Assembly (NCBI GenBank): GCA_040755395.1 | Contig: JBFMAX010000007.1 | Location: forward strand, 1 to 64,000 | Length of the DNA stretch: 64,000 nt | Source of the DNA: Nitrospirota bacterium | GTDB lineage: Bacteria > Nitrospirota > Nitrospiria > Nitrospirales > Nitrospiraceae | Direction: 5' to 3' | Part shown: one piece after another, positions 1 to 8,685 of the stretch | Layout: the number at the start of each line of letters is the position of its first letter | How positions within the stretch are numbered: position 1 is the stretch's first letter | Made by a program: the position numbers and the translations under genes | Notes under the pieces: generated by a model | Seen by the model: only the letters and a program-made list of their open reading frames with translations | What the model was told of the DNA's origin: nothing | Databases searched by the model: none

Positions 1-126
1 GGCCTAGGACCAACGATCTCGGGTCGACCCGACCCAGAGGTCGGACAAAACATCAACCACTTAGCCCCAGGAGGGGGGGGAATTTCAGATGAAAGAAAAG
101 GGTCCCTTTTCAGATGAAAGTTGACA
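1..126. mobile_element. Terminal region of an IS21-like insertion sequence
   Basis: The stretch carries two exact copies of TTTCAGATGAAAG (83-95 and 108-120) separated by AAAAGGGTCCC, and ends in TTGACA at 126. Read on the minus strand this gives TGTCAACTTTCATCTGAAAAG, the layout of IS21-family ends (TG start, GGGACC-containing repeated terminal boxes). No transposase frame is visible, so the istAB genes, if present, lie to the left of the window. The run of eight G at 73-80 is also notable. The family call is by resemblance of the end only. Confidence 0.5.
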
Positions 127-199
127 AATGTGCCGGCGACCAAAGCCGGCCCTCGAAAGCGGGGCGCGCTAGCGCCTGTGTTGCGGCGCATGTCAGTTT

Positions 200-379
200 C
201 CCCTCGGGCGCGGTCGGGTGTCACGGTGACCAGGCGCCATGGCGTGACCCAGCCGCGGGGCATGCGCGGACTCGACCCGCTGCCATCCGCAGTTGATGCA
301 TCGCCATCCGTTCGAAGGGCCGTAGTATTTAAAGAGTCGTTCGGTAATCATCAGGCCGCGGCATTTTGGACCGAGTCAT
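200..379 (-). pseudogene. Degraded small zinc-ribbon protein gene
   Basis: On the minus strand an ATG at 379 opens MTRSK and the reading then moves by one base into GLMITERLFKYYG...WRCINCGW. This resembles small zinc-ribbon proteins of the form CPxCxGLM...WRCxNCG. One CxxC pair (RCINCG) is intact. The first pair has collapsed to a single Cys, and the reading frame is shifted between the start and the conserved part. Neighbouring transposon debris on both sides fits a decayed locus. The family match is from memory of the pattern; the 3' end is not defined. Confidence 0.35.
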
Positions 380-574
380 ACAACATTATTTCAGATACTT
401 GGTGTTGTAGTTGAAATCTTTTCTCAATATCATTTACAGGATACAGGAAGGCATCACCGGAAAGGAATGTTCATTTTCCGGAAAAGGATGTTCAATCGCC
501 GAATGGAATAACAGCCACCAGCGGTGCTGACAAGTCGATCAGGCCGCGCTCCTGTTGGATGACTGGACGGAACC

Positions 575-1914
575 CTAGCAAACTGTTGAAAAACCCCTTG
601 ACTCTGGCCTGACTAGGTATTATCACCATGCAGCCGTTCACACGACCAGGAGGGAGAACGATGCGCGGTGAGGTGGATCCCCAGCAGGCCCTCTTCAGCT
701 ATGTGTCCCCAGAAGCCCGAGTGCCAGCCACCCATCCGTTGCGAGCGATCAAGGCCAAAGCCGACGACGTCTTGGCAACCCTGGAGCGGACCTTTGACAA
801 GATGGATAGCTCGACCGGGCGGCCATCGATTCCGCCGGAACGGTTGCTGAAGAGCGAGTTGTTGATCGCGCTGTTCTCCATCCGCGGGCACCGGCTCTTC
901 TGCGAGGAGCTCACCGACAACAGGCTGTACCGCTGGTTTCTGGATAGGAGTCTCGATGACCCGGGGTTCGATCACAGCACGTTCAGCCAGTACAGTGAGC
1001 GACTGCTCCGGCACGAGGTGGCCCAGCGGTTCTTTGATGCGGTGGTCACCGCCGCCCGCCGCGAGGGGCTGCTCTCGGATGAGCATTTCACGGTGGATGG
1101 CACGCTGATTGAGGCCTGGGCCTCGCTCAAGAGCGTGAACCCCAAAGCGGCCCCCGCCGCGACGCTGCCCCCAGACGATCCGGGCAATCCCACGGTAGCC
1201 TTCCAGGGGGAACGGCGCACGAATGCGACGCATCAGAGTACGACCGACCCGGAAGCCCGCCTGGCCCGCAAGGAAGGGCCAAGGCAAGGAAGCCACGCGC
1301 TGTTTCTCCGGCCATGTCGTGATGGAGAATCGGCACGGCCTGTGCGTGGAGGGGCCGATCGCGCCGGCCACGGGGACGGTCGAACGGGAGATGGCGCTGG
1401 CCAGGCTGCGCCGCCAAGCCCGCGGGGGATTCGCCCTCGCACGCTTGGGGCGGACAAGGGCTATCATGGCACGGACTTCGTGCGCCAGTTGCGCCGGCGC
1501 CACATTCGTCCGCATCTGGCGCAGGTGGCGGGACGGCGCACGCCGGGCCTTGATGGCCGGACCACCCGCACGGCGGGCTACGCGCTGAGCCAACGGATCC
1601 GCCAGCGCGTGGAGGCAAGCTTCGGCGGGTGCAAAACGCTCGGTGGCTTGCGCAGCACCCGCTTTCGGGGCCTCGCCCGGACGCAGCATGCGGCCTCTCT
1701 CGTCGGCGCCGCGTACCACCTGCTCCGCATCAGCAAGTTGCGGGCGGCAGCGCCGGTGACCTGATCTCCCCAAAGGGGAACGATCATGGTTGGTGATCAC
1801 CAACAAGCCACAAGACGACAGCCAGGCTCCCTCGGCCGACGTGAAGCCGTTGCCAGTTCATCGTGAAGAGGGAAAATTGTCGTCGTGCAAGGGGGTTTTT
1901 CAACATCCTGCTAG
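575..1914 (+). mobile_element. IS1182/IS5-type insertion sequence with inverted repeats and CTAG flanks
   Basis: The left end reads CAAACTGTTGAAAAACCCC from 579 and the right end, on the other strand, reads CAGGATGTTGAAAAACCCC ending at 1910. These imperfect terminal inverted repeats share TGTTGAAAAACCCC. Both ends are flanked by CTAG (575-578 and 1911-1914), a palindromic target or target duplication. The element is about 1.33 kb and holds a single transposase frame that is shifted twice. Its end sequence also matches the short element at 31345-31468, which looks like a non-autonomous derivative. Confidence 0.8.
661..1764 (+). pseudogene. Transposase of the IS1182/IS5 group, double frameshift
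   Basis: The start at ATG 661 follows AGGAGGGAG and opens MRGEVDPQQALFSYVSPEAR, typical of this transposase group. The N-terminal part continues to DEHFTVDGTLIEAWASLKS, which holds the first catalytic Asp. Near 1270-1277 the conserved sequence moves to the +2 frame (GKEATRCFSGHVVMENRHG, ending around REMALARLRRQARG), and near 1425-1450 it returns to the first frame at TLGADKGYHGTDFVRQLRR, which holds the second Asp region. The first frame stays open throughout, giving an apparent 367-residue protein whose centre, about 55 residues, is nonsense. The enzyme is therefore probably inactive unless the shifts are sequencing errors. Confidence 0.8.
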
Positions 1915-2511
1915 TAGTACTCAAGTTTGATCCATGGGATAAAAAGGTACCGGGGATAGAAAGGTACCGGGAGTCGTTTCTAGCGGGGACCGCAGAAACG
2001 GCCGCAACGCGGATACGCTGATATTGGGCGACGGGCTTGTCATGGGCGCGTTCCACGCACTAGGGAGCACAGCTTAGCTGAACCTCTGGGACGCAGGGGA
2101 GATAGGGAGACTCGCTGAGGGGCGCCTCGCGGCTGCCGCGATCTCTTGGAATGGCCGAAAACAGCTCAAGGAGCCGATTTTAGCGATAGGGACCTGAGGC
2201 AAGGCGCGGCCCAACACGGGGATCTCGGCTGCGAGCGGTCGACGAGCATCGGGACTGCTCAAGGCCGTGTTCTTTTCCGTCACCGGCATGAAGGAAAATC
2301 CATGCGGCAAGCCGATGCCGATTTTTGTCCTAGAAGCCGGTTGCGTTCGCCAGCCGGATGGCTGTGCCCTTCCGATTTTCGTATCAAGACCGAGCATTTG
2401 ACCACTGGTTCCCTCGAGTGGTCTATTCTTGCCGACACGTCCGGGCCCGCCTCTTGCCCTTTCCCCTACCGAACCGAGCTTCGTTTCCGCAGGGAGAGCG
2501 AGGTTGGAACC
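1915..2511. other. Gene-free stretch with a tandem KpnI-like repeat
   Basis: No convincing gene lies between the IS right end and the PilZ gene. AAAGGTACCGGG occurs twice with a 17-base period (1943-1954 and 1960-1971). The remainder shows no recognised family in any frame; the frame upstream of and continuous with the PilZ gene is open from 2146 but lacks any conserved sequence before 2512. Confidence 0.6.
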
Positions 2512-2823
2512 ATGGAGCGGCGTCAATTGGAGCGGCGCCAATTTCCGCGGGTGCCGGTTTGCTACCTTGGGCACATCTTTACGGGCGACAAGGCGGCACT
2601 CGATGCCGTCGTGCTGGACCTCTCGGTCGGCGGGTGTCGCATGCACAGCACGTCGCCGGTTCTCCCAGGGGCGCGTCTGGATCTGCAGATCGCGCTGCCG
2701 AATCAAATCGCGCCGTTTGTCGTGAAGGGTGCGACAGTCCGATGGTCGCGGCAACCGGAATTCGGAGTCTCCTTCACGGGGTTGCGTCCGGAGGACCAAG
2801 CGCGTCTGTGTCGGCTGATGTGA
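2512..2823 (+). CDS. PilZ domain protein (predicted cyclic-di-GMP receptor)
   Basis: A 103-residue protein that is essentially one PilZ domain. It opens MERRQLERRQFPRVPV, giving the RRxFxR arginine motif at about residues 8-12. The second signature, DLSVGGCRM (D/NxSxxG), sits near residues 38-46. Both bind c-di-GMP in characterised PilZ proteins. The frame is open further upstream, but the ATG at 2512 is preceded by GGGAGAGCGAGG and immediately precedes the domain, so this start is preferred. Diguanylate cyclases encoded elsewhere in the window could supply the ligand. It is probably a cytoplasmic adaptor; the output partner cannot be inferred. Confidence 0.85.
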   Translation: MERRQLERRQFPRVPVCYLGHIFTGDKAALDAVVLDLSVGGCRMHSTSPVLPGARLDLQIALPNQIAPFVVKGATVRWSRQPEFGVSFTGLRPEDQARLCRLM

Positions 2824-2984
2824 TCGACACGAGTCCGCCCCGGGCTGTATCCTGCCGGCCGCCCGGCCGCCCGGAGGACGGCTGCGCAGGTTGGGCCGGA
2901 GCCTGAGCATGCGAACCAGCCGACGCTCGTTTGTGCGTGGAGAACAAGTCTCGTTCCGACAAGGAAACAAGAGAGGTGTCAGAC

Positions 2985-3401
2985 ATGCACTCGAAACAAG
3001 CCACATCAACGATCTGTTCGCCGCCCCGAGTCGGCACCATTCTCCTCGTCGAAGACCACAAGACCCTGCGCGACCTTACGCGGAACGCGCTGCTCAAACT
3101 TGGCTATACGGTGCTGTTCGCGGCGGACAGCGACTCCGCCATCAAAGTCTCGCAGATGCATCGCGACCCTATCGATCTGCTCATCGCCGACGTGGTCCTG
3201 CCCGGAATGAACGGGTCTCGATTGGCCGAACGACTCCGGACTCTCCGACCGGACATGCGGGTTCTGTTCATGTCCGGGATGGTGCCGGAAGGCAGCGTTC
3301 GGATCGCCGCGATATCGGGATCGGGATTTCTCCAGAAACCGTTCGGTCCCGACGTCCTGGCCGCCAAAGTACGGGAGATGCTGGCGGATACATGCTCGTG
3401 A
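2985..3401 (+). CDS. Single-domain response regulator (receiver only)
   Basis: A 138-residue protein with one CheY-like receiver domain from about residue 16. Visible are the acidic pocket (LLVEDH), the phospho-acceptor Asp in LLIADVVLPGMNG, the switch Ser in FMSGM and the conserved Lys in LQKPF. There is no output domain. Sequence and order match the receiver domains at the C-termini of the hybrid kinases at 21659 and 56488, so it may be a stand-alone partner of such a kinase. ATG 2985 lies nine bases after GAGAGG; an in-frame upstream ATG/GTG region is less likely. It follows the PilZ gene by 161 bases, possibly in the same transcript. Confidence 0.85.
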   Translation: MHSKQATSTICSPPRVGTILLVEDHKTLRDLTRNALLKLGYTVLFAADSDSAIKVSQMHRDPIDLLIADVVLPGMNGSRLAERLRTLRPDMRVLFMSGMVPEGSVRIAAISGSGFLQKPFGPDVLAAKVREMLADTCS

Positions 3402-3484
3402 CCAGGGGGAAGGACGAGACAAGGGCGAGGACCTTCCCTGAGAAACGCGTCGCCGGACGCGCGGCGGGACGCCGCCCCGGCTCA

Positions 3485-3886
3485 CTACTTCTTGAAGAGA
3501 TTCTGGAACGCGCGCCGCGCGGCTTCAGGGTCCGTTGAGCCTGACGACGTTTCCCGCTCGACCGTGACGCGCAGCGAAAAGAAGGTGCACTCGTTGCGCG
3601 CGCGCTTGTCGGCGATGCGCTCCGGGATCGGCTGGGTGCATTCGAACCGCTGGCCCGGAGCGAAGTGGGCGCATTGCTGGCAGGCATGCAGCTCTGCTTT
3701 GCACTTGGGACATTGGCCCAGCGCATCGGTCAACGAGGGGAGTTGCGTTCCGCAGTCTGCGCAGCGGACGACGGTTCGACTCGGAAGCATCGCGGGCGTC
3801 CGCGACGTAGATGGCCCCTCGGGCTTTCCTCTTCCCTCCTTTTCGGATTCCCGATACCCTCGCTGGCCGTATTTTCTGTCCGCCAT
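3485..3886 (-). CDS. Zinc-ribbon hypothetical protein
   Basis: A 133-residue protein whose central part carries three CxxC pairs (CADC, CPKC, CQQC) plus a further Cys (FECTQP) and Cys in NECTF, consistent with one or two structural zinc sites. The first about 35 residues are basic and low in complexity and the C-terminus (RRAFQNLFKK) is short and charged. There is no signal peptide or membrane segment, so it is probably cytoplasmic. Comparable cysteine-rich proteins of unknown role are widespread in environmental bacteria. It is convergent with the receiver gene. Function unknown. Confidence 0.65.
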   Translation of the reverse strand: MADRKYGQRGYRESEKEGRGKPEGPSTSRTPAMLPSRTVVRCADCGTQLPSLTDALGQCPKCKAELHACQQCAHFAPGQRFECTQPIPERIADKRARNECTFFSLRVTVERETSSGSTDPEAARRAFQNLFKK

Positions 3887-4201
3887 CGCGATCCCCCTAG
3901 GATTCCGGCTTCAGTCTACTCCAAGCGGCTATTGGTGTCACCCAGCACGCGCCGTGGTTTGCCCAATCCAGCAGAGCGCACTCCTCTCACGGGGCGCGAC
4001 CTGCGTTGTTTGAACAGAGTGTCGCGGCCGCCGCCTGCCAAGGCTCCGCCCCACTTCACTGACCTTCTCGGCGAATTGTTGCCATCCGCCTCAGACTCCC
4101 CCGAACGCTCCTTCTTCGGTCGTTCACTTCAGAACGTGGAGGTGTAGAATACCCCTTGCGGCCTTGCTTTGGCGAGGAGTCCTTCGTCGAAGGAGGAGAA
4201 C

Positions 4202-5419
4202 ATGAAGCAGATCGCACAGAACCACAATCGGGAACACGGTGATAATGTCGGCCCTTGGATCAGACATACAGCCCTTCCAGCCTTGGTGTTAGGGTGGGTG
4301 GCCTTGGTCGCACTGCCGACGCACGCCAGCCATCAGGGCCATATGGGTCATGCGGAGGAAGAAACCCATGAGCCAACCGGGCCGGGATATGCGATCCCGG
4401 GCGCGTCCTTTCGGGTCTTCCTGGATACGGGAAACGCGACGCCGGCGGGCGGGAGGCTTGACCAGACCCACGTCGAGGCGGCCGTCCGGACCGTCGTCGA
4501 GGCCTTCACCGTCATGCTGCAACATCGGAGCGACTATGCGCGATTCGATGAAGCCTTGAAGAAAGACGCGCTCGACAAAGTCGTCGTGGAACCCGCCGTG
4601 GTGAATCGGGACGGAAAGGAATTTGCGTTTTTGGTCGCCCGCACGAAAGATCCAGGCCGGGTCAAGCTGTTGATCAGCGCGTCGTCATTGAAGGAGAAGG
4701 GCTATCTGGGGCATCCCGACGAACTGGTTCCGGTCCTGGCCAGGGAGTTCCAATGGGTCGTCAGCAAAGCGGATACCGCTCCCAAGCCCAAAACCGTCTC
4801 GGTCGAACGCGACCTCCGACATGCTCCGATCCGCACGGACAATGAGATTCGGGAGATGTCGGGGGAAGAGCGGGAACGCCTCCTTCGCCGACTGTTCGAC
4901 ACGTATCTGAGAACCGTGGACGACTTGAAGAGCTTGCAGGGGCAACCGTTTTACGAAGTCGGCACTACCACGCTGGTTCCGCCGAGCAATCCCGACTCCA
5001 CGATCAAGCTGTATGACATTCGGGTCCGTGAGGCCCTGCAGAAGATCGTGCGGGACCCGTATTTTGCGGAACACACGCCGAAGGCGGTCCGCAGCCTGCT
5101 AAATGGCAAAGTTTGGAACGTCGCGTTCGTCAAAATCGATCAGCGGGATTGGGCGACGCGCACCCGGGTGCTTCCGGAAGAGAAGGCCGTGTTGGTGGGG
5201 AACAGCGAACATCCGATTCAACCGGCTGCGGTGTTGATCAACACCTACCGGACGGCGGCTCCGGACGACCCGTTTTATGCGGACACCAAGGGCCTGCCGA
5301 TGGGGGCCCTCTCGGCGGATCAGCTTGCCCGCGTCATCGCTCTCGAAATTCAGCACAACATTGTCGAGAAGTCCATGCGAGGGCACGTGGTCCAGGACGC
5401 GAGCACCGCGCCAAAGTGA
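4202..5419 (+). CDS. Exported hypothetical protein
   Basis: A 405-residue protein starting at ATG 4202 behind GAAGGAGGAGAA. An unusually long N-terminal region (about 25 residues) precedes a hydrophobic stretch (LPALVLGWVALVALPTHA), consistent with a signal peptide cleaved after THA. A His-rich segment follows (HQGHMGHAEEETHE, about residues 44-57), which could bind metal. The rest is soluble alpha/beta-like sequence with no family I recognise. It is convergent with the gene at 5532 and separated from it by a strong hairpin. A periplasmic location is inferred; function unknown. Confidence 0.65.
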   Translation: MKQIAQNHNREHGDNVGPWIRHTALPALVLGWVALVALPTHASHQGHMGHAEEETHEPTGPGYAIPGASFRVFLDTGNATPAGGRLDQTHVEAAVRTVVEAFTVMLQHRSDYARFDEALKKDALDKVVVEPAVVNRDGKEFAFLVARTKDPGRVKLLISASSLKEKGYLGHPDELVPVLAREFQWVVSKADTAPKPKTVSVERDLRHAPIRTDNEIREMSGEERERLLRRLFDTYLRTVDDLKSLQGQPFYEVGTTTLVPPSNPDSTIKLYDIRVREALQKIVRDPYFAEHTPKAVRSLLNGKVWNVAFVKIDQRDWATRTRVLPEEKAVLVGNSEHPIQPAAVLINTYRTAAPDDPFYADTKGLPMGALSADQLARVIALEIQHNIVEKSMRGHVVQDASTAPK

Positions 5420-5452
5420 GGGGGATAGCGGCGCGCGGCAGAGTACGGGAAA

Positions 5453-5517
5453 GGCGCCGGGCCGATTGCGCAGGACCTGGCCTCACGCAATCGGCCCGAT
5501 GCGCCGGGCGCGGCGCC
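5453..5517. terminator. Probable bidirectional terminator hairpin
   Basis: GGGCCGATTGCG (5459-5470) pairs perfectly with CGCAATCGGCCC (5486-5497), nested inside GGCGCC arms at 5453-5458 and 5512-5517. The hairpin lies between two convergent genes (ends at 5419 and 5532). There is no long T run, so termination strength is uncertain. Confidence 0.55.
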
Positions 5518-5531
5518 TTGCTCAACTCCAC

Positions 5532-6098
5532 TTATTGTTTCTGCCCGGTCTCCTTGCTCCGGGCGGGTGCGCTCTGCGTGGCCTCGGGGAAAACGGCATG
5601 CTGTCTCTCGCCCGCGGTATCCGTCAGGCCGAGGCGCTGACGGTCCGTATAGCCGGTCCAGCGCGGGTTCGTCACGCCGGATAAGGCTTTCCCTTCCAAC
5701 GCCGCCTGCGCCCTCTGCACGATCATCGCCTTCACCGGCTCGACATCGCCGGGGCTGTACCAGCCCTTGACGACGCCGCGATCCAGAATCCGGATGGCGT
5801 CGGCGATGAAGGCTTTGGCGTATTCTTGGTTATTGTCGGCCAGCGCCTGGCTCGCTTGGTTGAGCAGGTGCAGAATCGCCGGCACCGGCGGATCTGCCGG
5901 AATGCCCATGAACAAGTCTCTGAACCGCTCGCCTGCAAGCTCCGTCTGGATCTGCTTGACCCAATCGGCGGTCACGCGGTCGGCTGACGCCGGCGCAAGC
6001 CATTGCGCGGCATACGATCCGGTGGAACCCATGGCAACCGTCGCGATCGAGAACACGATCGCGAACAGGAAGATTGATCGGTCCATCGTTTTCGGCAT
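5532..6098 (-). CDS. Exported hypothetical protein
   Basis: A 188-residue protein starting at 6098 behind a strong GGAGAAAGGAGG site. The N-terminus has a signal peptide (SIFLFAIVFSIATVAMG, cleavage probably after SYAA). The mature part is rich in Ala and contains helical segments (LLNQASQALADNNQEYAKAF). The tail is polar (QSAPARSKETGQKQ). No known domain is recognised. Probably periplasmic; the function is not inferable from the neighbours. Confidence 0.6.
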   Translation of the reverse strand: MPKTMDRSIFLFAIVFSIATVAMGSTGSYAAQWLAPASADRVTADWVKQIQTELAGERFRDLFMGIPADPPVPAILHLLNQASQALADNNQEYAKAFIADAIRILDRGVVKGWYSPGDVEPVKAMIVQRAQAALEGKALSGVTNPRWTGYTDRQRLGLTDTAGERQHAVFPEATQSAPARSKETGQKQ

Positions 6099-6417
6099 GG
6101 GGAGTCCTCCTTTCTCCTACCATTGCGACAGGGTCGGCATCGTCTATCATTTTATCTTCGACTTTGCCGGAGTGCGTGGCGCCGCGCCATTGCGTATCCG
6201 TCGTGCGTGCCTCGTCAAGGAGGGCTGTGGGCAAAACCCGTGGTCACCGAGATGACGAATGCGAAAACGCATCACCCTTTCACCTTATCGAGCACTCCGT
6301 GGCTAAACAACCCCAACGCGGCCGAAACGTGTAAGCGGCTGATTATTGGGACATTTGGACTATAGCTTGGAAGGGAGAGAACGGATGGAGACGCGGAGCG
6401 TCGCTCTTCGCAGAGCT

Positions 6418-6741
6418 TCAACCTTCCTTCTCCGAGAGCTCGAACGCCACGTCGGTCTCCAGGGCGAAGCGGCCGCGGCCGCGCGGGACGAGCCGCACAT
6501 CCGGACACTTCTGTTCCATTCGTTTGCGCAGCAGGATCAGCCGGCTTTCCAAGTTGTCCTTGATCTCGGGCAGGCCGAGCCACGAATCCATCCGGAGCTC
6601 GCGGTTGGTGAACTCGGATCGGCCTTCCTGGCGGTATTGCGTAAGCAGGCGCCACAGAATGCGGCCCGGCACGTTGCGAATCAGATATTCGCCGTCCACG
6701 AAGACGCAGTCGTCGCGGCGGAAGAAGCAGAACTGCCGCAC
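6418..6741 (-). CDS. Small protein resembling a winged-helix DNA-binding domain
   Basis: A 107-residue protein from a GTG at 6741, the only start in a frame closed by TGA at 6784-6786. It opens with a short beta-like segment ([21 protein letters not shown]), then a helical region ([21 protein letters not shown]), then a possible recognition helix ([18 protein letters not shown]) and a C-terminal beta-wing ([14 protein letters not shown]). This order resembles OmpR-type winged helices seen as C-terminal domains in GAF-containing regulators, here on its own. No strong ribosome site is visible. Role in transcription is inferred from predicted fold only. Confidence 0.5.
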   Translation of the reverse strand: MRQFCFFRRDDCVFVDGEYLIRNVPGRILWRLLTQYRQEGRSEFTNRELRMDSWLGLPEIKDNLESRLILLRKRMEQKCPDVRLVPRGRGRFALETDVAFELSEKEG

Positions 6742-6805
6742 GCGCGGCGATGCAGGCGAATCCGTCCCGGCTGACGAGTTGGATCAGCTTTGTCGTCGGG
6801 GGCTG

Positions 6806-7657
6806 CTATCGAATGGTAAAGTCCAGGACCATGCCTTTCCTGGCATGGGAATCCGGGATATGGGGATTCGGGAACAGGCAGATCAGGGCGTAGCGGCCGG
6901 GAGATAACGTGGCGGTGAAGACGCCCTCTGCGCCGGGCTCCAACTCCGTGATCCCTCCGACCAGCTTTCCCGGCAATGGAACGCCGTGGCCCAGCGTCCA
7001 TGCGGACACAATCTGATCGGGCGATGCGTCCGCCGCGAGCCGGAAGAGACTGACTTCATGCGGCTGACTTCCGCGATTGACGGTATAAAAGGTATGACGT
7101 CCCGGCCTGATGCGTTCCACGAGGCTGAAATCAAAATCGTGCATCGCCAGATGGTAGTGGCCGGAAAAGGCAGGCTTCGAAACCGCTCTCTCGATCACTT
7201 GCAACGACTTCCGCATGCCCAGTGCCGCATGCGGCATCCCATTGTGCGCCGGGATCGTGCAGATGAGCACATAAGAACCCGGGGCAAGATAGACCACAGC
7301 CTCACCCTCTTCCCCGGGTTCGACCCCGTTCGGTCCGCCCACTCGCTTGGCCCAGGAAGGGAGTGTAAGCACAGGCCCCAGAAATGCCGCGTTGAGGTCT
7401 TGCGGACGTTTGCCGTCCTCTAGGCGAAGCAGTTGAATGTGATGCGGTTCGCGGCCGTGATTGACGAGCCGGACGGCGGTCATGCCGGAAGGCAAGACCG
7501 CGGGGCCGTCGAACCCATAGTCTTCGGCCGTAAAGGTCGCGACGAAGGTTTCAGACGAGGAAGGCGACGGGGCCGAAGCGGCGAGACCGCAGAAACCGAT
7601 CGACATCCAGAGAAGGATGAAAAGCTGAGAATACCAACCGACGCCAACGGGTTTCAT
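6806..7657 (-). CDS. Exported protein with two tandem cupredoxin-like domains
   Basis: A 283-residue protein with a signal peptide (LFILLWMSIGFCGLAASA). Two homologous halves follow. Each has the pattern P-H...SLFRL/LLRL then a Cys-containing Y-V/A-LIC strand and a C-terminal loop: EPHHIQLLRL with YVLICTIPAHNGMPHAALGM in the first, QPHEVSLFRL with YALICLFPNPHIPDSHARKG in the second. His, Cys, His and Met in such positions bind type 1 copper in blue-copper proteins. In the second half the His spacing after Cys differs (C...NPHIPDSH), so copper binding there is less certain. It is probably a periplasmic electron carrier or copper-binding protein. Confidence 0.7.
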   Translation of the reverse strand: MKPVGVGWYSQLFILLWMSIGFCGLAASAPSPSSSETFVATFTAEDYGFDGPAVLPSGMTAVRLVNHGREPHHIQLLRLEDGKRPQDLNAAFLGPVLTLPSWAKRVGGPNGVEPGEEGEAVVYLAPGSYVLICTIPAHNGMPHAALGMRKSLQVIERAVSKPAFSGHYHLAMHDFDFSLVERIRPGRHTFYTVNRGSQPHEVSLFRLAADASPDQIVSAWTLGHGVPLPGKLVGGITELEPGAEGVFTATLSPGRYALICLFPNPHIPDSHARKGMVLDFTIR

Positions 7658-7773
7658 AGCGAATGTTTCATCTGCCCCGTCCCCCGGAGGCCGTCTGGGA
7701 AGTCGGACGGAGCAAAATGGTACTCACTCCTGCCGATTGCGTCAATGGGGAAGAAGGACGAGGTCGCGACGAG

Positions 7774-8106
7774 TCATTTGAAAAATTTGTCGGCGGAGGG
7801 ACGGAGATCTTTTTCCAGGTCAAGGGACCGCCCGCCCGATGGTGCCCCGAGGCCCTCGGGCGCGCCCCTGCCGAGATCCCTGTCGAGGCTTTTCAAAATC
7901 TCGTCGGGACGTTTGGCGCCGATGAAGTCGCGAAAGAGCGTCGGTCCCGGGGGCGGACTCGGCCCTCCCGGCGGTCCGACCATAGGGGCCGTTCCAGGCC
8001 GATCGTCGACCCGGAAGTCACCGGCAGGACCCAGTTGCGCCGGCTGCGCGAGCGCGGAGATGCTGATGACCAAACCAAGGAAGAGCAGAGGCGCGACCCA
8101 TCGCAT
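7774..8106 (-). CDS. Small exported proline-rich protein
   Basis: A 110-residue protein with a signal peptide (WVAPLLFLGLVISISALAQ). The mature part is proline/glycine rich (VGPPGGPSPPPGP) and then charged (EILKSLDRDLGRG, SLDLEKDLRPSADKFFK). An in-frame ATG exists 12 bases upstream (8118), but GGAGG lies six bases before ATG 8106, favouring this start. No family recognised. Confidence 0.5.
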   Translation of the reverse strand: MRWVAPLLFLGLVISISALAQPAQLGPAGDFRVDDRPGTAPMVGPPGGPSPPPGPTLFRDFIGAKRPDEILKSLDRDLGRGAPEGLGAPSGGRSLDLEKDLRPSADKFFK

Positions 8107-8363
8107 GGTGGCCTCCATCTATCTATGGGAGGGTGGGAACGAGACAGGCGGTTCACTATACCATGCTGGAGAACGCAGATACAGGGGATCCCATTCGAGA
8201 CGATCGAAGAGGCGAACGGGAACCGGCGAACCCGGCCGGCAAGGCAAGCTGTTGGTCGCGCGGGGGAATCCTTGCTCCAGCTCGCGTGACCGTCCCCGTC
8301 CAAACTCGATACAATAGGCCGCGAGTTCGCTCGCCGGATGAACGTGCTCAACGGAGGCCCATC

Positions 8364-8534
8364 ATGCAACTGGCTTTAGAACCGCAAGAGCAGGAGATCT
8401 TGGTGTGGGCGCTGAACGGCGCGGTTTCCGACCTTGGAGCCGAGATCGCCGATACAGAGAATCAGGAGTTTCGAGAAGACCTGAAGAAGCGAAAGGCGAT
8501 CTTGCTGGGGATTCTCGACCGTCTGAATAAATAG
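8364..8534 (+). CDS. Small helical hypothetical protein
   Basis: A 56-residue protein that starts at ATG 8364, seven bases after ACGGAGG. It is acidic and almost certainly all-helical (EPQEQEILVWALNGAVSDLG, DLKKRKAILLGILDRLNK) with no membrane segment. The frame is open further upstream but carries no good ribosome site. The 245-base gap before it holds nothing I recognise. Function unknown. Confidence 0.6.
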   Translation: MQLALEPQEQEILVWALNGAVSDLGAEIADTENQEFREDLKKRKAILLGILDRLNK

Positions 8535-8685
8535 ATGGGCGGTCTGCTCATCGCCTGACCGCGGCGAACCGGGCCGAACGGAACAGTTGATTGTCGCGGT
8601 ATGGGATGGGCGTGCATGATCCAAGGAGGGATGGTTGAACGCGAGGACAGGCGTACGTACAATGTCGCGGGGAGGGTTCATCGTC

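Noticed and set aside
121-414. 97-codon plus-strand frame at the left edge
   Set aside because: Low-complexity and overlaps the degraded zinc-ribbon gene on the opposite strand; no family.
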